Of a stretch of 64,000 nucleotides of DNA, positions 19,640 to 31,019 are shown piece by piece; positions within the stretch are counted from its first letter, which is position 1, and each line of letters begins with the position of its first letter. Origin of the DNA: Leguminivora glycinivorella (lineage: Eukaryota; Arthropoda; Insecta; Lepidoptera; Tortricidae); the NCBI RefSeq assembly GCF_023078275.1, contig NC_062979.1, positions 19,201,848 through 19,265,847 on the forward strand, given 5' to 3'. Below the pieces are notes generated by a model. It worked only from the letters and a program-made list of their open reading frames with translations. It was not told where the DNA came from and searched no databases. The position numbers and the translations under genes are program-made.

Positions 19640-20520
19640 CGCCGCTCGATGATCCATCTCTGAGGGTAGGTTGGAGTAGACGGGCGTTTCAAACGATGAG
19701 GTTGCCACGTCCTTATTGCTCAGGTTAATGGTTTTATTTGATGTTACTGTCCACCCATATACCAATGATCCATTTTCGTGAATACATGCGCGACCAACAT
19801 GGTTCCACGAATAAGGATGCACTTTAGGTTTCAGTCACACAAGATTCTGGATAGGTACTTAGCAAGGTCAAAAAGTTATTCAAAAGTGAAGATAATTGAA
19901 ACAGCGCCATAAAAACATTAAGAGCGTGGCAACATTGGCAACGCATCGCTTCAAACACCCGTCTACCACCCACTAGTCGCATGTAACAATGTTCCATCTT
20001 CGTGACTATATACATAATTATAATATGTGTGTGCGACCAACTTGCCTCGAAAAAGAGTGCAATACTTTTTGTTTGAGTCTCACAAACAATTTTTAAATTC
20101 TTGGCACGAAAATGTAGGTTAACGCAAAAGTCAAGAGAACTGAGATAGCGAGATAAAATAAAACCACCTTAGATATATTATAATAGCGTGGCAACCACAT
20201 CGTTTTTAACGCCCGTCTTCCGCCCACTAATCGCATGTATCAATGATCCGTCTCCGTGAATACATGCGCGACCGACATGGTTCCACGAAAAAGGTTGGAA
20301 CACTTTATGTTCGAGTCGCACAAAATTTTGAATACTTTGCAAGTAAGAAGGTGTCTCAATTAAAAAAAAAAAACCATTAAAATGCTAAATGTGAGCGTTC
20401 AAACCGCACATCAACCGCCCGTCTACCACCAACTAGTCACATGTACCAATGATCCATCTTCGTGAATACATGCGCGAGCAACGCGCCTCAAACAAGGGTG
20501 CAACTGAGGGCATCGAGGGT
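19640..20520. repeat. Degenerate tandem array, about four units of 205-255 bp
   Basis: The block ACCAATGATCCATCTTCGTG, then AATACATGCGCGACCAACATG and a TTTGAGTCTCACAAAATTTT block, recurs with anchors at about 19761, 19985, 20239 and 20444. CGCCCGTCTACCACCCACTA precedes units 2-4. Units differ by substitutions and indels, so the array is old. The short ORFs across it are not conserved between units. Confidence 0.8.
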
Positions 20521-21702
20521 GCCGTGAAATATTTATTTTTTCCCTCGCGACAAAGTTCGCGGCGAACTTAGCAGGGTGGCGATCGATGGAGATTTGAAAG
20601 GCGATGAAAATGCCCCTGATTCCTGGATTTCCTGGATACCTTTAGTTGTAAATAGTTTTTGTGATGTTGACATGTCATTCGTGGAAAGGTGCACATACTT
20701 TGACATAAACTTTATGGTTTGCAATGTAAAATTATTAGGTATACTTTGTTCTTTTTTTTTGTTTTTAATCTTTATTTATTTAGGAGCTTTTGTCTTTTTG
20801 ACATGGCAGCTCCATCGTTTCAAAAACACTTGCTAATCAGCAGATTTTAGAAATACACATATTTATAATATAATATTTAGAAGCCCCTATACTTGTGTGG
20901 TTGTTGGTATTATTTTGTCTTATGTAAGTATTTATGACATACCCACTTCTATGTCAAATAATCAGTACTGTTTATTTAATAAAATTGACATATTTTTATA
21001 CTATAATTATCTGTAATTATTGTCTTTCGAAAACTTTAAAAATTCTCAAACTAAAAATTTCTTTACTCGAAAAAAATGATTGTATGAGCAAATAACTCCT
21101 AAATCGTAACAACTCTATCCTGACTGAAAAATAACCTTCCGAATTTTTTTGGTTCAACCATGAGTGAAAATTTTACAAGCTACGCAATTAAACCCGCCGA
21201 ACAGAATATAGTTCTTATAACCACTTTCCAAAAGCCTGATGAACCACTTAAACATAACACTTAAGCCATCATAAACGGGCCATGAAAACTTTCTATACCT
21301 ATTTTCGGGTTATTAAACAAGTCACCCCCGTTATTCAAAGCTCACTCTGAAACGACGTAAGCGCCTTATCTTGGAATAGCATTTAATACCTTTTGGAGTG
21401 ATGATGTGGCATTTTGGTACCGAATAAATTTTCCGGGACGATTAAATCACAACAAACTAAGTCACGCACATTAATCCGAGGAAACATATTTAAATGCGCA
21501 TTAGACTTCGGCTGGAGTGATCTTTTGGGGTGCTTTATCATTGCGGGGTTGCATTGTGGGGTCGATGCGGTTGCCAATTTATCACTGGTGGAAATATTTA
21601 GACGTTATGTATACTTATACTTAAATACTTAGTTACCCTTGAGACGATTACCACAATAATTAACTTGCATCTTTACTTATTTAGCCACTTAATTTTCCTT
21701 TT
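20521..21702. other. No supported gene
   Basis: The 86-codon plus frame at 20576-20836 begins with GTG, has a hydrophobic C-terminal half and matches no family I know. I regard it as unsupported. Confidence 0.3.
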
Positions 21703-21744
21703 TAACCTCCGACGCAAAAACGACGGGGTGTTATAAGTTTGATG

Positions 21745-21779
<35 letters not shown>

Positions 21780-21940
21780 ATGTGTGTCTGTCTGTGGTAT
21801 CGTAGGTCCCGAACGGATGAACCGATTTAGATTTAGTTTTTTTTTGTTTGAAACCTGAATCAACCGGGAGTGTTCTTAGCCATGTTTGTTTGAAAATCGG
21901 TCCACTATGTCGGGGTTATTTTCAAAATTTTAATTTTTAA
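21703..21940 (+). repeat. Dispersed repeat H (GACGGGGTGTTATAAG), copy 1
   Basis: It reads CCGACGCAAAAACGACGGGG, a TCTG-rich microsatellite, CGAACGGATGAACCGATTTA and TCGGTCCACTATGTCGGGG. The same blocks occur in reverse at 43115-43336. Confidence 0.75.
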
Positions 21941-22059
21941 GTAAATATGCATCATTATAACTGTATGGTAGAAACAGAAACCATTTTAAAAGTCTACTCT
22001 TGATTTCTGCCGTAAGTATACGGACAAAAGGCTACGTTAGGAGTACGTAAAAATCCATT

Positions 22060-22218
22060 TTATGTAAATAATTATAGTTTTAGTCTTAGTTAAGTATGTT
22101 GCTGTATACCCTAACAGGGTTCATGTGATCTTTTGCTGTGAATAGCCTATTGTAAGACCTTGTGTAACACATGATTACAAATGCAATAAATGAATTATGA
22201 ATTATGAATTACGATATC
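22060..22218 (+). repeat. LINE 3' end with (GAATTAT)n tail
   Basis: CTAACAGGGTTCATGTGATC, then CTATTGTAAGACCTTGTG and GCAATAAATGAATTATGAAT with two further tail units. The layout (AATAAA signal, then a simple tail) is that of a non-LTR element terminus. Confidence 0.6.
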
Positions 22219-23760
22219 ACTTTATATTCTCATCTGTCAGAAATTACGTTTTTTTTTTTCAAATAAATCATAATCTTTACAGTGACAGAATATCCAGTCC
22301 ATGTCGTAACTTGATCCTATATCGATTAAAGTTGGAGTCGGGCCGTGTTTATTACAACTAGTCTTCACAATTATTAAAAAAAGACAACATTTTTATCTAA
22401 CATATTTAAATTATTTAGCAAGATTAAAAAATGCATTTACTATAGAACCCCTCAACTCTACTGCAAACTTGACTAAGGTTATTTTGACGTGTGTAACGAA
22501 CGCGAAAAAGAGCCAGATCAGCAGCGCCGAGGGTCGTAAGTGAGCTGTCGGGGGTCGATGGAAATTGATTTTCCACCATCCGTCATAACGTGTGCGTGCG
22601 TAATAGAGGCCTTTGTTGGGACGACTTTTTTAGAAGGTTTTTGCTTCCTTGTCACTTTCTTAAACTAAAGAGTGTAAGATATTATAAAATGTTTTAAATT
22701 ATATAATTAGGTAACTGGAGACACGTGGAATTTATAAGTGTGACAAGTATCAGTATTTATCTAAAAAATATATATAAATAAATGTATGTTCAATGACGCT
22801 AACTCGAAAGCGATGTTAACCCTTAAATGCATGACCTTGACAATTATTTATTTTATTTTGAAATGCTGTCAATAGAGTGTATGACGCATCATTAAACATC
22901 ACTATGCACTTTAGGGTTAATGGGAAGGTAATTTTTACTAATAAGGCAATGAATAATATACTTATAATTTGAAATTACATTTAATCTAGAACATAAACTA
23001 GCAATTATATTACAAATACGTACGTAACTTCGGGCCTTGCAAAATAATGTCTTATTGTTTGAATTTATTCACCACAAACAACAACACTAATTAAGAAAAA
23101 TACGGTCTCCTATTACTAAAATTTCCAATAAAGCCATCGTCCATTATAAAAATGGTTAAAAAAGATAATTCGTCTTTAGACTGACACTTTTGACATTGCC
23201 TGACTTTGTGCCAGACAAAACATTGTATAAAGCAAGGATGATTTATATAGGATTTACAATCTTAATACTAAGAATCGTACCTCAATTTTTAGCGCCATCT
23301 ATTAAATACTATATAACTACACTGATGCCTACAAATGTGTATTGACGACAACATGATATTAAAATAAAGAAGCATGTCATTGGTTCCTATAAAAAATAAA
23401 AACATGCAAAAATATTTCAGGAAACTATGACTTCCAGGCTGCGAAATAGCGCCAGCTAGTTTTAAGCCTAAAAGGCCTATACATTTCAGGAGTACGCTTA
23501 TTTGTATGGGCTTTGTCTGTCCCAGTATTATATCGTCCTTGGTATAAAGTAAGACGATTCCAAAGCCACGCAGGCTTAAATGGACGTAAAATAGCTTTAT
23601 TAAAAAAAGAAACTGCCAATTTAATGCTAGACAGGTGTGAAATTTCAGTGAAATTTTACACGTTTGTTAAATGGAGAGATAACAGTAATGATGTGGATAA
23701 ATGAAACCTACTTTACTTTTAGTCTTTATTGAAGTGAAACTTTTAATGCGACTTTCAACT
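22219..23760. other. No supported gene
   Basis: Sequence at 22490-22640 is less AT-rich than its surroundings (CGAAAAAGAGCCAGATCAGC, GCGCCGAGGGTCG), without an ORF. It could be regulatory or an unrecognised repeat. Confidence 0.3.
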
Positions 23761-23765
23761 GACAG

Positions 23766-23846
23766 TACGTAACACTCAGTCAGTGTTACGTTGCGTTAAA
23801 TGCCGCTCAATCAGCGCGTAACATTCAGTCAGTGTTACGTTGCGCA
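23766..23846. repeat. Duplicated palindrome GTAACACTCAGTCAGTGTTAC
   Basis: The 21-mer palindrome followed by GTTGCG occurs twice about 50 bp apart (from about 23769 and 23820, one base different), each able to form an 8-bp stem. A third CAGTCAGT lies just downstream. Confidence 0.75.
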
Positions 23847-23905
23847 ACTCAGTCAGTCTCTCATAGAGTTGTGCCTGCTCGTTCACTGAAAAGATCGCTC
23901 CCAAC

Positions 23906-24243
23906 TAGTACGATCTCCGAAGTGTACTAGTTCGTTCTTTTAGGACATTTAGGACAGTAGTACATCGAGAGAGCGAGAGATAAAATGTGCATGCATATGG
24001 CGTACAGTAACGTTCGCTCGTACTAGCCGAGAGCTGATCGGCCGTGTTCGCGCGCTCTCGGTCGGTTTCGGTAGGATCACACGGATCGCTTTGCTGTCAT
24101 TGTCACTCCTCGGCTCTTCGCTCCTTTCGCTCCCATTCTGTTGCGCGTGTGTGAGTGTACTAAATGTACTAGAGAGCAGAATCATTTGGGAGTAGTTCGG
24201 TCTAGTACAGTGCAGGGAATCGTGTCTTTTGTACTATTAGTAC
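23906..24243. other. Cluster of nine GTACTA/TAGTAC hexamers
   Basis: The hexamer lies at about 23906, 23924, 23958, 24020, 24157, 24166, 24203, 24231 and 24238, in both orientations, in a segment that is GC-richer than its flanks. This resembles subterminal binding sites of a hAT-type transposon, but I could not define its ends. No ORF of note. Confidence 0.55.
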
Positions 24244-24349
24244 ATGTCCTACACAAGCCTAGTCTCTCACTCATTCACTCAATCAGTTTTGAATGGTGGG
24301 ATGATAGGCTGGGATGTGTGTAACCATTTAAGGAGCAATGACCGACGTT

Positions 24350-24520
24350 TCTTTGCCGGGTCGAATCAGGAATGAGGCAATTCGGTAAAGAACCTAAGTC
24401 ATTGATGTACCTATTGTACCTAGCCCACCGTATTAGCAAACTGTGGCTGTAGCAGTGGGCTGGCCATATTAGCCGCAGAACTGACAACCGTGGTGGTATA
24501 CAAGTTCTTGCGTGGATATT
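24350..24520 (+). pseudogene. RTE-clade LINE fragment with frameshift and stop
   Basis: RIRNEAIR at about 24360 is followed, in another frame, by QWAGHISRRTD and GGIQVLAW at about 24452-24514. Both strings belong to the conserved segment just upstream of the RTE C-terminus. At least one frameshift and stops in both halves show it is dead. It differs from the two RTE ends near 4.5-4.9 kb. Confidence 0.65.
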
Positions 24521-25256
24521 TTGAAATTCATTGACGTTAGACGAAATATTTGCACCTAGATTTCCTAAAAATTCGCAAATACTAACATAAAACAAATTAA
24601 ATATGAAAGTGCTTCAGTTTGGACAAGCACAGAATCATCGCTAATGGTTGAGCATACAGAGTAATCGCCATTTTGTGATTTATGATTTCAAAGCATCTCC
24701 CTATGATGCTATAGCATTAAAGCTGATGCATTTTCGATACATTTGAATTATCTTGTGAGGCTCAATTTAATATTTTTGGAACGGAAGTGTTTAATCATAA
24801 TGATCATAAAATTAGGTGTTCTTTGAAAATAAAGTTTAAAATAAATGTCCTATTTTTGGACACGTATTTCACTTGTCTCCAAAATAGGGTGGACCTTACA
24901 AGGATAAAAATCTATGTTCAATACAGTTGAATACAGTAAGTAATTACAATAATATAAAATTGTAATATTATTTGTTACGCACGAATATATTATAAAAAGA
25001 AATCAGGACATCAAAATTAAGCAATTGATGAAAGAATAAAGCAATTAAGAAACATTTTACTTTAAATAAAAAATAAAATTACTTAAAAACAAGAATTATA
25101 AAATTCAGTTGAAGAATTTATAAAAATCTAACAATGGGTTTGAACACTTTGAATACATGAAGCTGCGGTCTGCTTAGTCAAACGCCGTCCCAATGCTATA
25201 TTCGTAAATTGTGCGCAGTCTGGCTAAATCATCACCCGCCTGTTGCCAGAGTACAT
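24521..25256. other. No feature seen
   Basis: Very AT-rich, no supported gene or repeat. Confidence 0.3.
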
Positions 25257-25278
25257 CGTAGGTAAATAATATATATTC

Positions 25279-25581
25279 ATCATCCTCCTTGCGTTATCCT
25301 GCGGCATTCGCCACGGCTCATGAGAGCCTAGTGTCCGCTTTGCCATCAGCTGACCTTCCAACCCGAGGGGTAACTAGACCTTATTGGAATTAGTCCGGTT
25401 TCCTCACGATGTTTTCCTTCACCGAAAAGCGACTGGCAAATATCAAATGACATTTCGCACATAAGTTCAGAAAAACTCATTGGTACGAGCCGTGTTCGAA
25501 CCCGCTACCTCCGGATCGAAAGCCGCACGCTCTTACCGCTAGGCCACCAGCGCTTCTTCTTCTTCTTCACGGACGCAAAAA
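25279..25581 (-). mobile_element. SINE-B, complete copy with long target duplication
   Basis: The body and tRNA-like head are continuous on the minus strand. A direct repeat of about 31 bp with one mismatch, containing GTAAATAATATATATTCATC, flanks it at 25257-25287 and 25582-25612. It overlaps the SINE's own ATGATG end, so the true duplication may be shorter. The B box has changes (GGTTCGAACAC). Confidence 0.85.
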
Positions 25582-25612
25582 TCGTATGTAAATAATATAT
25601 ATTCATCATCCT

Positions 25613-26904
25613 GTATTTCTATGTCCTAACTTGTCTTATGTACAATAAAGTGTTTACATACATACTTTGTTTTTACTATTCTATGAAGGTTTCACAGATT
25701 TCCCCAATTCGTTTTTAAAATTATAATAAACGCGTCATCCACGCGTCGAAAATGCGCCGACAACAAATGCGCAGTGTTGCGATATGCTGATATAAGTGAT
25801 ATATAATTAAACGGTGATACGATACGAGTTACAAATGAGTTTTTGTCGAGCGCGGAAACCACGGTGGAAATACGAATCAGTAGAAATTTCGTATAGATAG
25901 CGTTGTCTTCTGATTTTGTCAATTTAAAATATGGACTTCGAGGTCATTGTAAGGTTCTCAAGTTTCATGGCAGCAATTTGTTTATGAAAATTATTTTACA
26001 TTATTTGGGATCCTCTCGAAAATACTCATATCATGTTGGTAAATAATGCTCTGTGACAGTGACAGTCTGTGACATTAGTACTTCTACGTTTACGTAGCTT
26101 CTGCGTTTTTGATACTTTGGTTATGTTCTTTGAATAAACCCTCAAGAAAAGAGTGTATTCGATCGTTCAGCCTTCAAGGAGCAAGTGCGTTGTACAACAT
26201 ATAAATTTGAGAGGAAACTAAAAGACCTACTCCTAAAATCATTTAGTTAACTGCTCCTCTAAAGCTGTTTCAAAGGAACTAATGAAGTTCGCGGTAGGCC
26301 CTCTCATCCAAAGCCTTAACCCACTGATGCGTTTCGACTGCGAACGCAGTGGTTTGTGCTAATAGCTAGCGATGCAAAGTGGATGCAGCCGGTGATTTAC
26401 GAGGTAAACGCACGGCACTGCGCCGGCACGATTCGTAAAACAATGCCCTGTGACAGGACTAGTGTGTAAAGGGTTGGATTTGAACATTTCGGTTGTGTCC
26501 TGTGAATAAGCTCCTCGTTTCTTCAAACCTCCAAAGAGAGCGTTTCTGATCGTAAAATCGTCATTACACTTGAAATCTTTGCCTTGATCGGGATCAGTAA
26601 TCACTTTCGGTCAATTCGTTTACGCTTTAATTCGTGTATCTACCTATTATGAAAAGGAAAACTTCTTATGAAAAAGTGCTATAATAAAAACGAAAGTGAA
26701 AATAACGCTATAATAAAATATGTAGTTCGTATACACACTACGAACACTGCAGTTCGATGAATAAGTACTTATTTCGGAGCTAAGCAAACTTCAGCGCAAC
26801 TAAGCAGGTATTGAGAGCAAGCGTGTAAAACCTTTATCCCAATCGGTTGTGACCTTAGTTAAACTTGATTCAACAGAAATATTGATATTATAAATGCGGT
26901 TTCT
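25613..26904. other. No supported gene
   Basis: Short frames, including 26359-26604 minus (81 codons), lack recognisable motifs. Confidence 0.3.
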
Positions 26905-27240
26905 GTAAGCATCTAGAATGAATTTGCTGCACTAGGATTTTGCTTTCATTACGCGGACGGATCTTGGTCAGTATTCCTCTGAACAGTGGGCCTAGCACAT
27001 AATTGCCGCGAGAGTTGTCGCCGCGAGATAGATCAAACGTCTTCTTCAAATTGTATTAATGACATAAGGATGTATAGTCTATCCCGCGTCGATATACTCT
27101 CGCGATAATCATGTGCTATAACCCTGCTGATGTTCCGATGAGTTTTGGTTGTCATCCGACGATACCCAGCGCCTGTAAGCTTTTAGAATAATGTTGATGC
27201 ACTTTAAATTTGCTTTCATTACGCGGACGGATCTCGGTAA
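26905..27240 (+). repeat. Direct repeats of about 65 bp flanking a MITE
   Basis: GTAAGC.T.TAGAAT followed by TTTGCTTTCATTACGCGGAC and GGATCT.GGT occurs at about 26905-26971 and 27174-27239. Confidence 0.7.
26988..27125. mobile_element. Fold-back MITE, GCACATRATTRYCGCGAGAG type
   Basis: Left AGCACATAATTGCCGCGAGA and right TCTCGCGATAATCATGTGCT are near complements, and further paired CGCGAGATAGA / TCTATCCCGCG blocks lie inside. Confidence 0.7.
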
Positions 27241-27392
27241 TGAGAAGTCATTTTTATCTCGCCCCGGCACGTGCGAACTAAAATTGAGATGAACGGATGT
27301 TGAAATTAAAGTTTATTTTTAAAATTGTGCGGGAATATGGCTTGACAATGAATAGCAATTTTAAGTTAATGGATCTGTAAAAAAATATGTTG

Positions 27393-27576
27393 TACTAGCT
27401 TTTGCCCGCGGCTTCGCTCGCGTTAGAAAGATACAAAAAGTAGCCTATGTCACTCTCCATCCCTTCAACTATCTCCGCTTACAAAATCACGACAATTAGT
27501 CGCTCCGTTTTGCCGTGAAGGACGGACAAACAAACAGACACACACACACATTCCCATTTATAATATTAGTATGGAT
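27393..27576 (+). repeat. Widespread insect repeat, ACTAGCTTTTGCCCGCGGC type
   Basis: It starts ACTAGCTTTTGCCCGCGGCT, includes AGTAGCCTATGTCACTCTCC and CGTGAAGGACGGACAAACAA, and ends TTATAATATTAGTATGGAT. This order is common in moth genomes. It probably derives from a non-LTR 3' region, though its origin cannot be shown here. Confidence 0.65.
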
Positions 27577-27764
27577 GAGTTCAGTAGGTATGTCATAATT
27601 GAGGTAAGAGTTCGAAAACTAGTGTAGGTACTTGCGTATGCAGATATTCAAATGTTATTCGTTCCATCTATCTGCTTGATGTAAATTGTAACACAACTTT
27701 ATATGTTTATAAGCACAGGCCGATGAATTCGCAGATATCGAAATATGAGCCCGTGCCCACCTTT

Positions 27765-27970
27765 ATTTATTTAGATCAAAATATTATGACATTGATACAA
27801 AACATAAAACTGAATAAGCTTACATACATTAATTAAAGGCCCTTGACAAATTTTACTCAGAATGCTGTATTTCCTCGCTGAATAGCAATGCCGATATGTT
27901 GTGCTAAGAAGTTGTCAGCTCTTCGGCCACCAAGTTACGTCTACTTTATTTTGGCAAATCGTGTCAATCA
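27765..27970 (-). pseudogene. LINE ORF C-terminus plus 3' UTR, copy 1
   Basis: The minus strand reads GGRRADNFLAQHIGIAIQRG followed by a short tail and stop, then AT-rich 3' UTR. The string LAQxIxIAIQRGN is shared with the fragment at 29215-29410. It looks like the end of a lepidopteran non-LTR polyprotein; clade not resolved. Confidence 0.6.
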
Positions 27971-28163
27971 CGAAGACGCACGCCTTGACTCTTAATGGTC
28001 TTATTAAAGTCTAGCTTTTACAAATCTACGCGTCATCTTAAATGGCACGAAGTTCTAAACCCGTGTAATATTCCAAATTGAAAATGATCGCGTCGTCATC
28101 GCAGCGGGGCGCCGCGCACAATGGTGCACTTCTTATCTATGTCTCACTTATCGCGACACTGTA

Positions 28164-28933
28164 CAGAGTGTCCTAAAACTACGAGACATGAAAGGAAAGT
28201 ACCTTAATTATCGTAGATTTAATGTAGGTGGGGCCTGTAACAGGAGCAAAAAAAAAAATAGTTTATACCTACTGTTAAAACTGAGCAACGTTAGTTCAGC
28301 GACTTGTATAAATAACTTATATTTTAATTTTGAGCATTTACTTATTTAATAACTGCGCATTATGCGCATTTAGTTATGTTGATAGCGCGACAAGCAACGT
28401 CAAATAAACTGATGACCGCGTATAAGATCTTTACTATTGAAAAGTTATTCAATAAAATTGATATTTGTTTGCGGAGTAATATTCAAGCATTTCACATTGT
28501 TCCTTTCTTTTGAGATACAATGTTTTTAAAGAAAAATTATATTTTTCATGTCCACGCTTTTGACTGTAATCATAAGAATTCGCCTGATTTTTTAAATTTA
28601 TTTAAGGATCGATTCCCAGAAGAAGCAATTTTTTTTAGAATATAATGTAAATGCAATATTGCTAACTTTTTAAAATAGTATAAGGGTAAGTCACGCTGGT
28701 TTTATGCAAAGTTGATTCACACATAATGACTTCTTTCGCATAGGTAGCTTCTTTCTTTTCGGTAGTATAAGGTCGCTCAACATCGTGACAACTGGAGGAA
28801 GACTGTGGAGGAGGCCCACAAAGTGTTGTTGCGCCAACGGAAGAAGAAGAAAAATTTCTTTCAGTAAATTTCCTATCTATGATATTTAAGGTACCTAATT
28901 TTAATTCACGTAGCATAGTCTTGGGACACCCTG
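28164..28933. mobile_element. TIR element with CAGGGTGTCCCAA-type ends
   Basis: Left CAGAGTGTCCTAAAACTACG and right end CGTAGCATAGTCTTGGGACA with CCCTG are imperfect complements. AAAGTACCTTAATTATCG is paired with GATATTTAAGGTACCTAATT further in, giving TIRs of roughly 55 bp. TA lies on both sides. The interior (about 650 bp) has no recognisable transposase. Confidence 0.65.
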
Positions 28934-29214
28934 TATAGTTGCGCGAAACGTGCTTCTGTTTGAATTTATGGAGAAGTTTTATGTTTTGTATTTTAGATAC
29001 GAGGTACAATGTTGTAGTTGACGTGGGAAGGAGCTATAAGAAACTGAAGCGAAAGGCAAAGCTTTTGGATATGTTTTTATCGCACCTACTTACATACCAT
29101 CACATACCTACCTACATGAACTGTTTTTAAAATACATTTAGGGAAGCTATAAACGTGTATTATTACTAGATTACCTACTGCTGTTAACAGCTTTGAAGCA
29201 GTGAAAATCAATAT

Positions 29215-29410
29215 AAATATGTTTAATACTTATATAGGAAACTAAGACTAAACTTATCTAGCTAATAATATCTTAAATAGGGCCTTGAGGCATTGTACTA
29301 AGGATACTGACGACATTTCCTCGCTGTATCGCAATGCTGATACGTTGTGCGAGTAAGTCGCCAGCTCTTCGGTCACCAGTTACCTCAACCGGACGCTTCG
29401 CGATTTTTGT
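29215..29410 (-). pseudogene. LINE ORF C-terminus plus 3' UTR, copy 2
   Basis: The minus strand reads EVTGDRRAGDLLAQRISIAI then QRGNVVSILSTMPQG and a stop. It is the better preserved member of the pair with 27765-27970, inserted in the same orientation about 1.4 kb away. Confidence 0.65.
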
Positions 29411-29510
29411 GAAAAAATGTACTCTTTGCCAAGGCTTTTAATATTTATTTAAAGTGTTTCATTATCATTATTCAATAATCTTGATGTAAAACTCCCGTGA
29501 GACTCAAACA

Positions 29511-29699
29511 TTTAAAAATATTTTAAGCGGGTTACTCACTTGTTAAGTCGATATAACGTTCGACATGTTTCGATCCATTTCCGACCTTTCTCAAGAGTAT
29601 CCTATAGTAGTCTTGAGAAAGATCCTCGGAAATGGATCGAAACATGTCGAACGTTATATCGACTTAACACGTGAGTAACCCGCTTAAAATATTTTTAAA
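29511..29699. mobile_element. Large hairpin element, CGACATGTTTCG family, copy 2
   Basis: Arms of about 85 bp, nearly identical, run from TTTAAAAATATTTTAAGCGG to its complement and surround a centre near 29600. Internal words AAGTCGATATAACGTTCGAC and CATGTTTCGATCCATTTCCG appear in both arms. Confidence 0.85.
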
Positions 29700-29956
29700 T
29701 CTTGATATAAGATAATAATATTACCTATGATACCTTTTTAATGAAAAAATCAAACGAAATTGCCAAACAGGTGTTAGTTTGAAACGCGGAACGGAACGGT
29801 AATATAATTCCGCTCAATTCCATCAAAACATCTTTATAAAGAAGAAAGAACAAAAACTTTTCCTCACGCGTGCCTTAATCGGGTATATATCTCATTCTAA
29901 AAAAATCCAATTTCGAATCCGTCTGCGACACGTGACGCGAAGAGTCTGACGAAGAC

Positions 29957-30484
29957 GTCATAAAGTTCCTAAAGTAATTCATAAACTTGGAAATGTCGAG
30001 AAATGAGTATAGGACATTTGGACAACCTCTTCTAGGAATAGTCTAGCCCGTTTGAGGGTATTTGAAAACTATCTTTCATTCTTTGGGCAGTGTGTGTGTC
30101 TTTGGGAAGAGTATTGTCCGGTTGAGTTGGAGCGGTCTAGACATTATTGGTCTAAGGTGATCTAAGTTTTTTTTTTTTTACAAAAATAAGAGGTTGAACT
30201 AGCTGTCATTACGTTTCTAAGTTATTCATAAATTCGGAAACGGCAGAATTGGGTACAGTTCTTCCTCAAAGAGTCTTGTCCGGTAGATTTTGGATGGAAC
30301 TTTATAGGTGTTATGGTTCTTATGTAAGATGATCTACGCATTTTGACTTCAAGAATACTGAGAATACATATGAACTCTGAACGATGATTTCTTTGAATAT
30401 TTAGTTAAAATCGTCTTGTCCGATTGAAAGGGTGGGACTGTATAGGAATTATTGGTCTTATAGTATAAGGTAATGTACGTTTTT
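29957..30484 (+). repeat. Degenerate tandem repeat interrupted by repeat G
   Basis: CTTGTCCGGT...TATTGGTCTTA...GATCTACG-type phrases recur at about 30112, 30279 and 30411. GTCATAAAGTTCCT-type phrases occur at 29957 and 30204, and again at 31037 beyond repeat G, so repeat G seems to have landed inside this array. Confidence 0.5.
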
Positions 30485-31019
30485 TAGGGTTCCGTAGTCA
30501 ACTAGGAACCCTTATAGTTTCGCCATGTCTGTCAGTCCGTCCGTCCTTTCGCGGATAATCTCAGTGACCGTTAGCACTAGAAAGCTGAAATTTGGTACCA
30601 ATATGTATATCGATCACGCCACAAAGTGCAAAAATAAAAAGTTCAAAAAAATGTTTTATTAGGGTACTCCCCCTACACGTAAAGTGGGGAGTGATTTTTT
30701 TTTCATTGAAATCCTAACGTGTGATATATTGTTGGATAGATATTTAAAAATGAATAAGGGTTTACTAAATTCGTTTTTTGATAATATTCATATTTTCGGA
30801 AATAATCGCTCCGAAAGGAAAAAAAAGTGTGTCCCCCCCCTCTAACTTTTGAACCATATTTTTAAAAAATATGAAAAAAATCACAAAAGTAGAACTTTAT
30901 AAAGACTTTCTTGGAAAATTGTTTTGAACTTGATAGGTTTAGTAGTTTTTGAGAAAAATACGGAAAACTACGGAACCCTATACTGAGCGTGGCCCGACAC
31001 GCTCTTGGCCGTTTTTTTT
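30484..31019 (+). repeat. Dispersed repeat G, copy 2
   Basis: AGGGTTCCGTAGT at 30486-30498 is inverted as ACTACGGAACCCT at 30967-30979. A stem GAGCGTG/CACGCTC (30985-31004) then precedes TTGGCCG and a T-run. The interior matches the copy at 61585 closely along its whole length. It is non-coding, and the end hairpin recalls Helitrons but no CTRR terminus follows. Confidence 0.8.

Noticed and set aside
30484..31019. Helitron
   Set aside because: A hairpin lies near the 3' end, but there is no TC start or CTRR end, and the short inverted termini do not fit.
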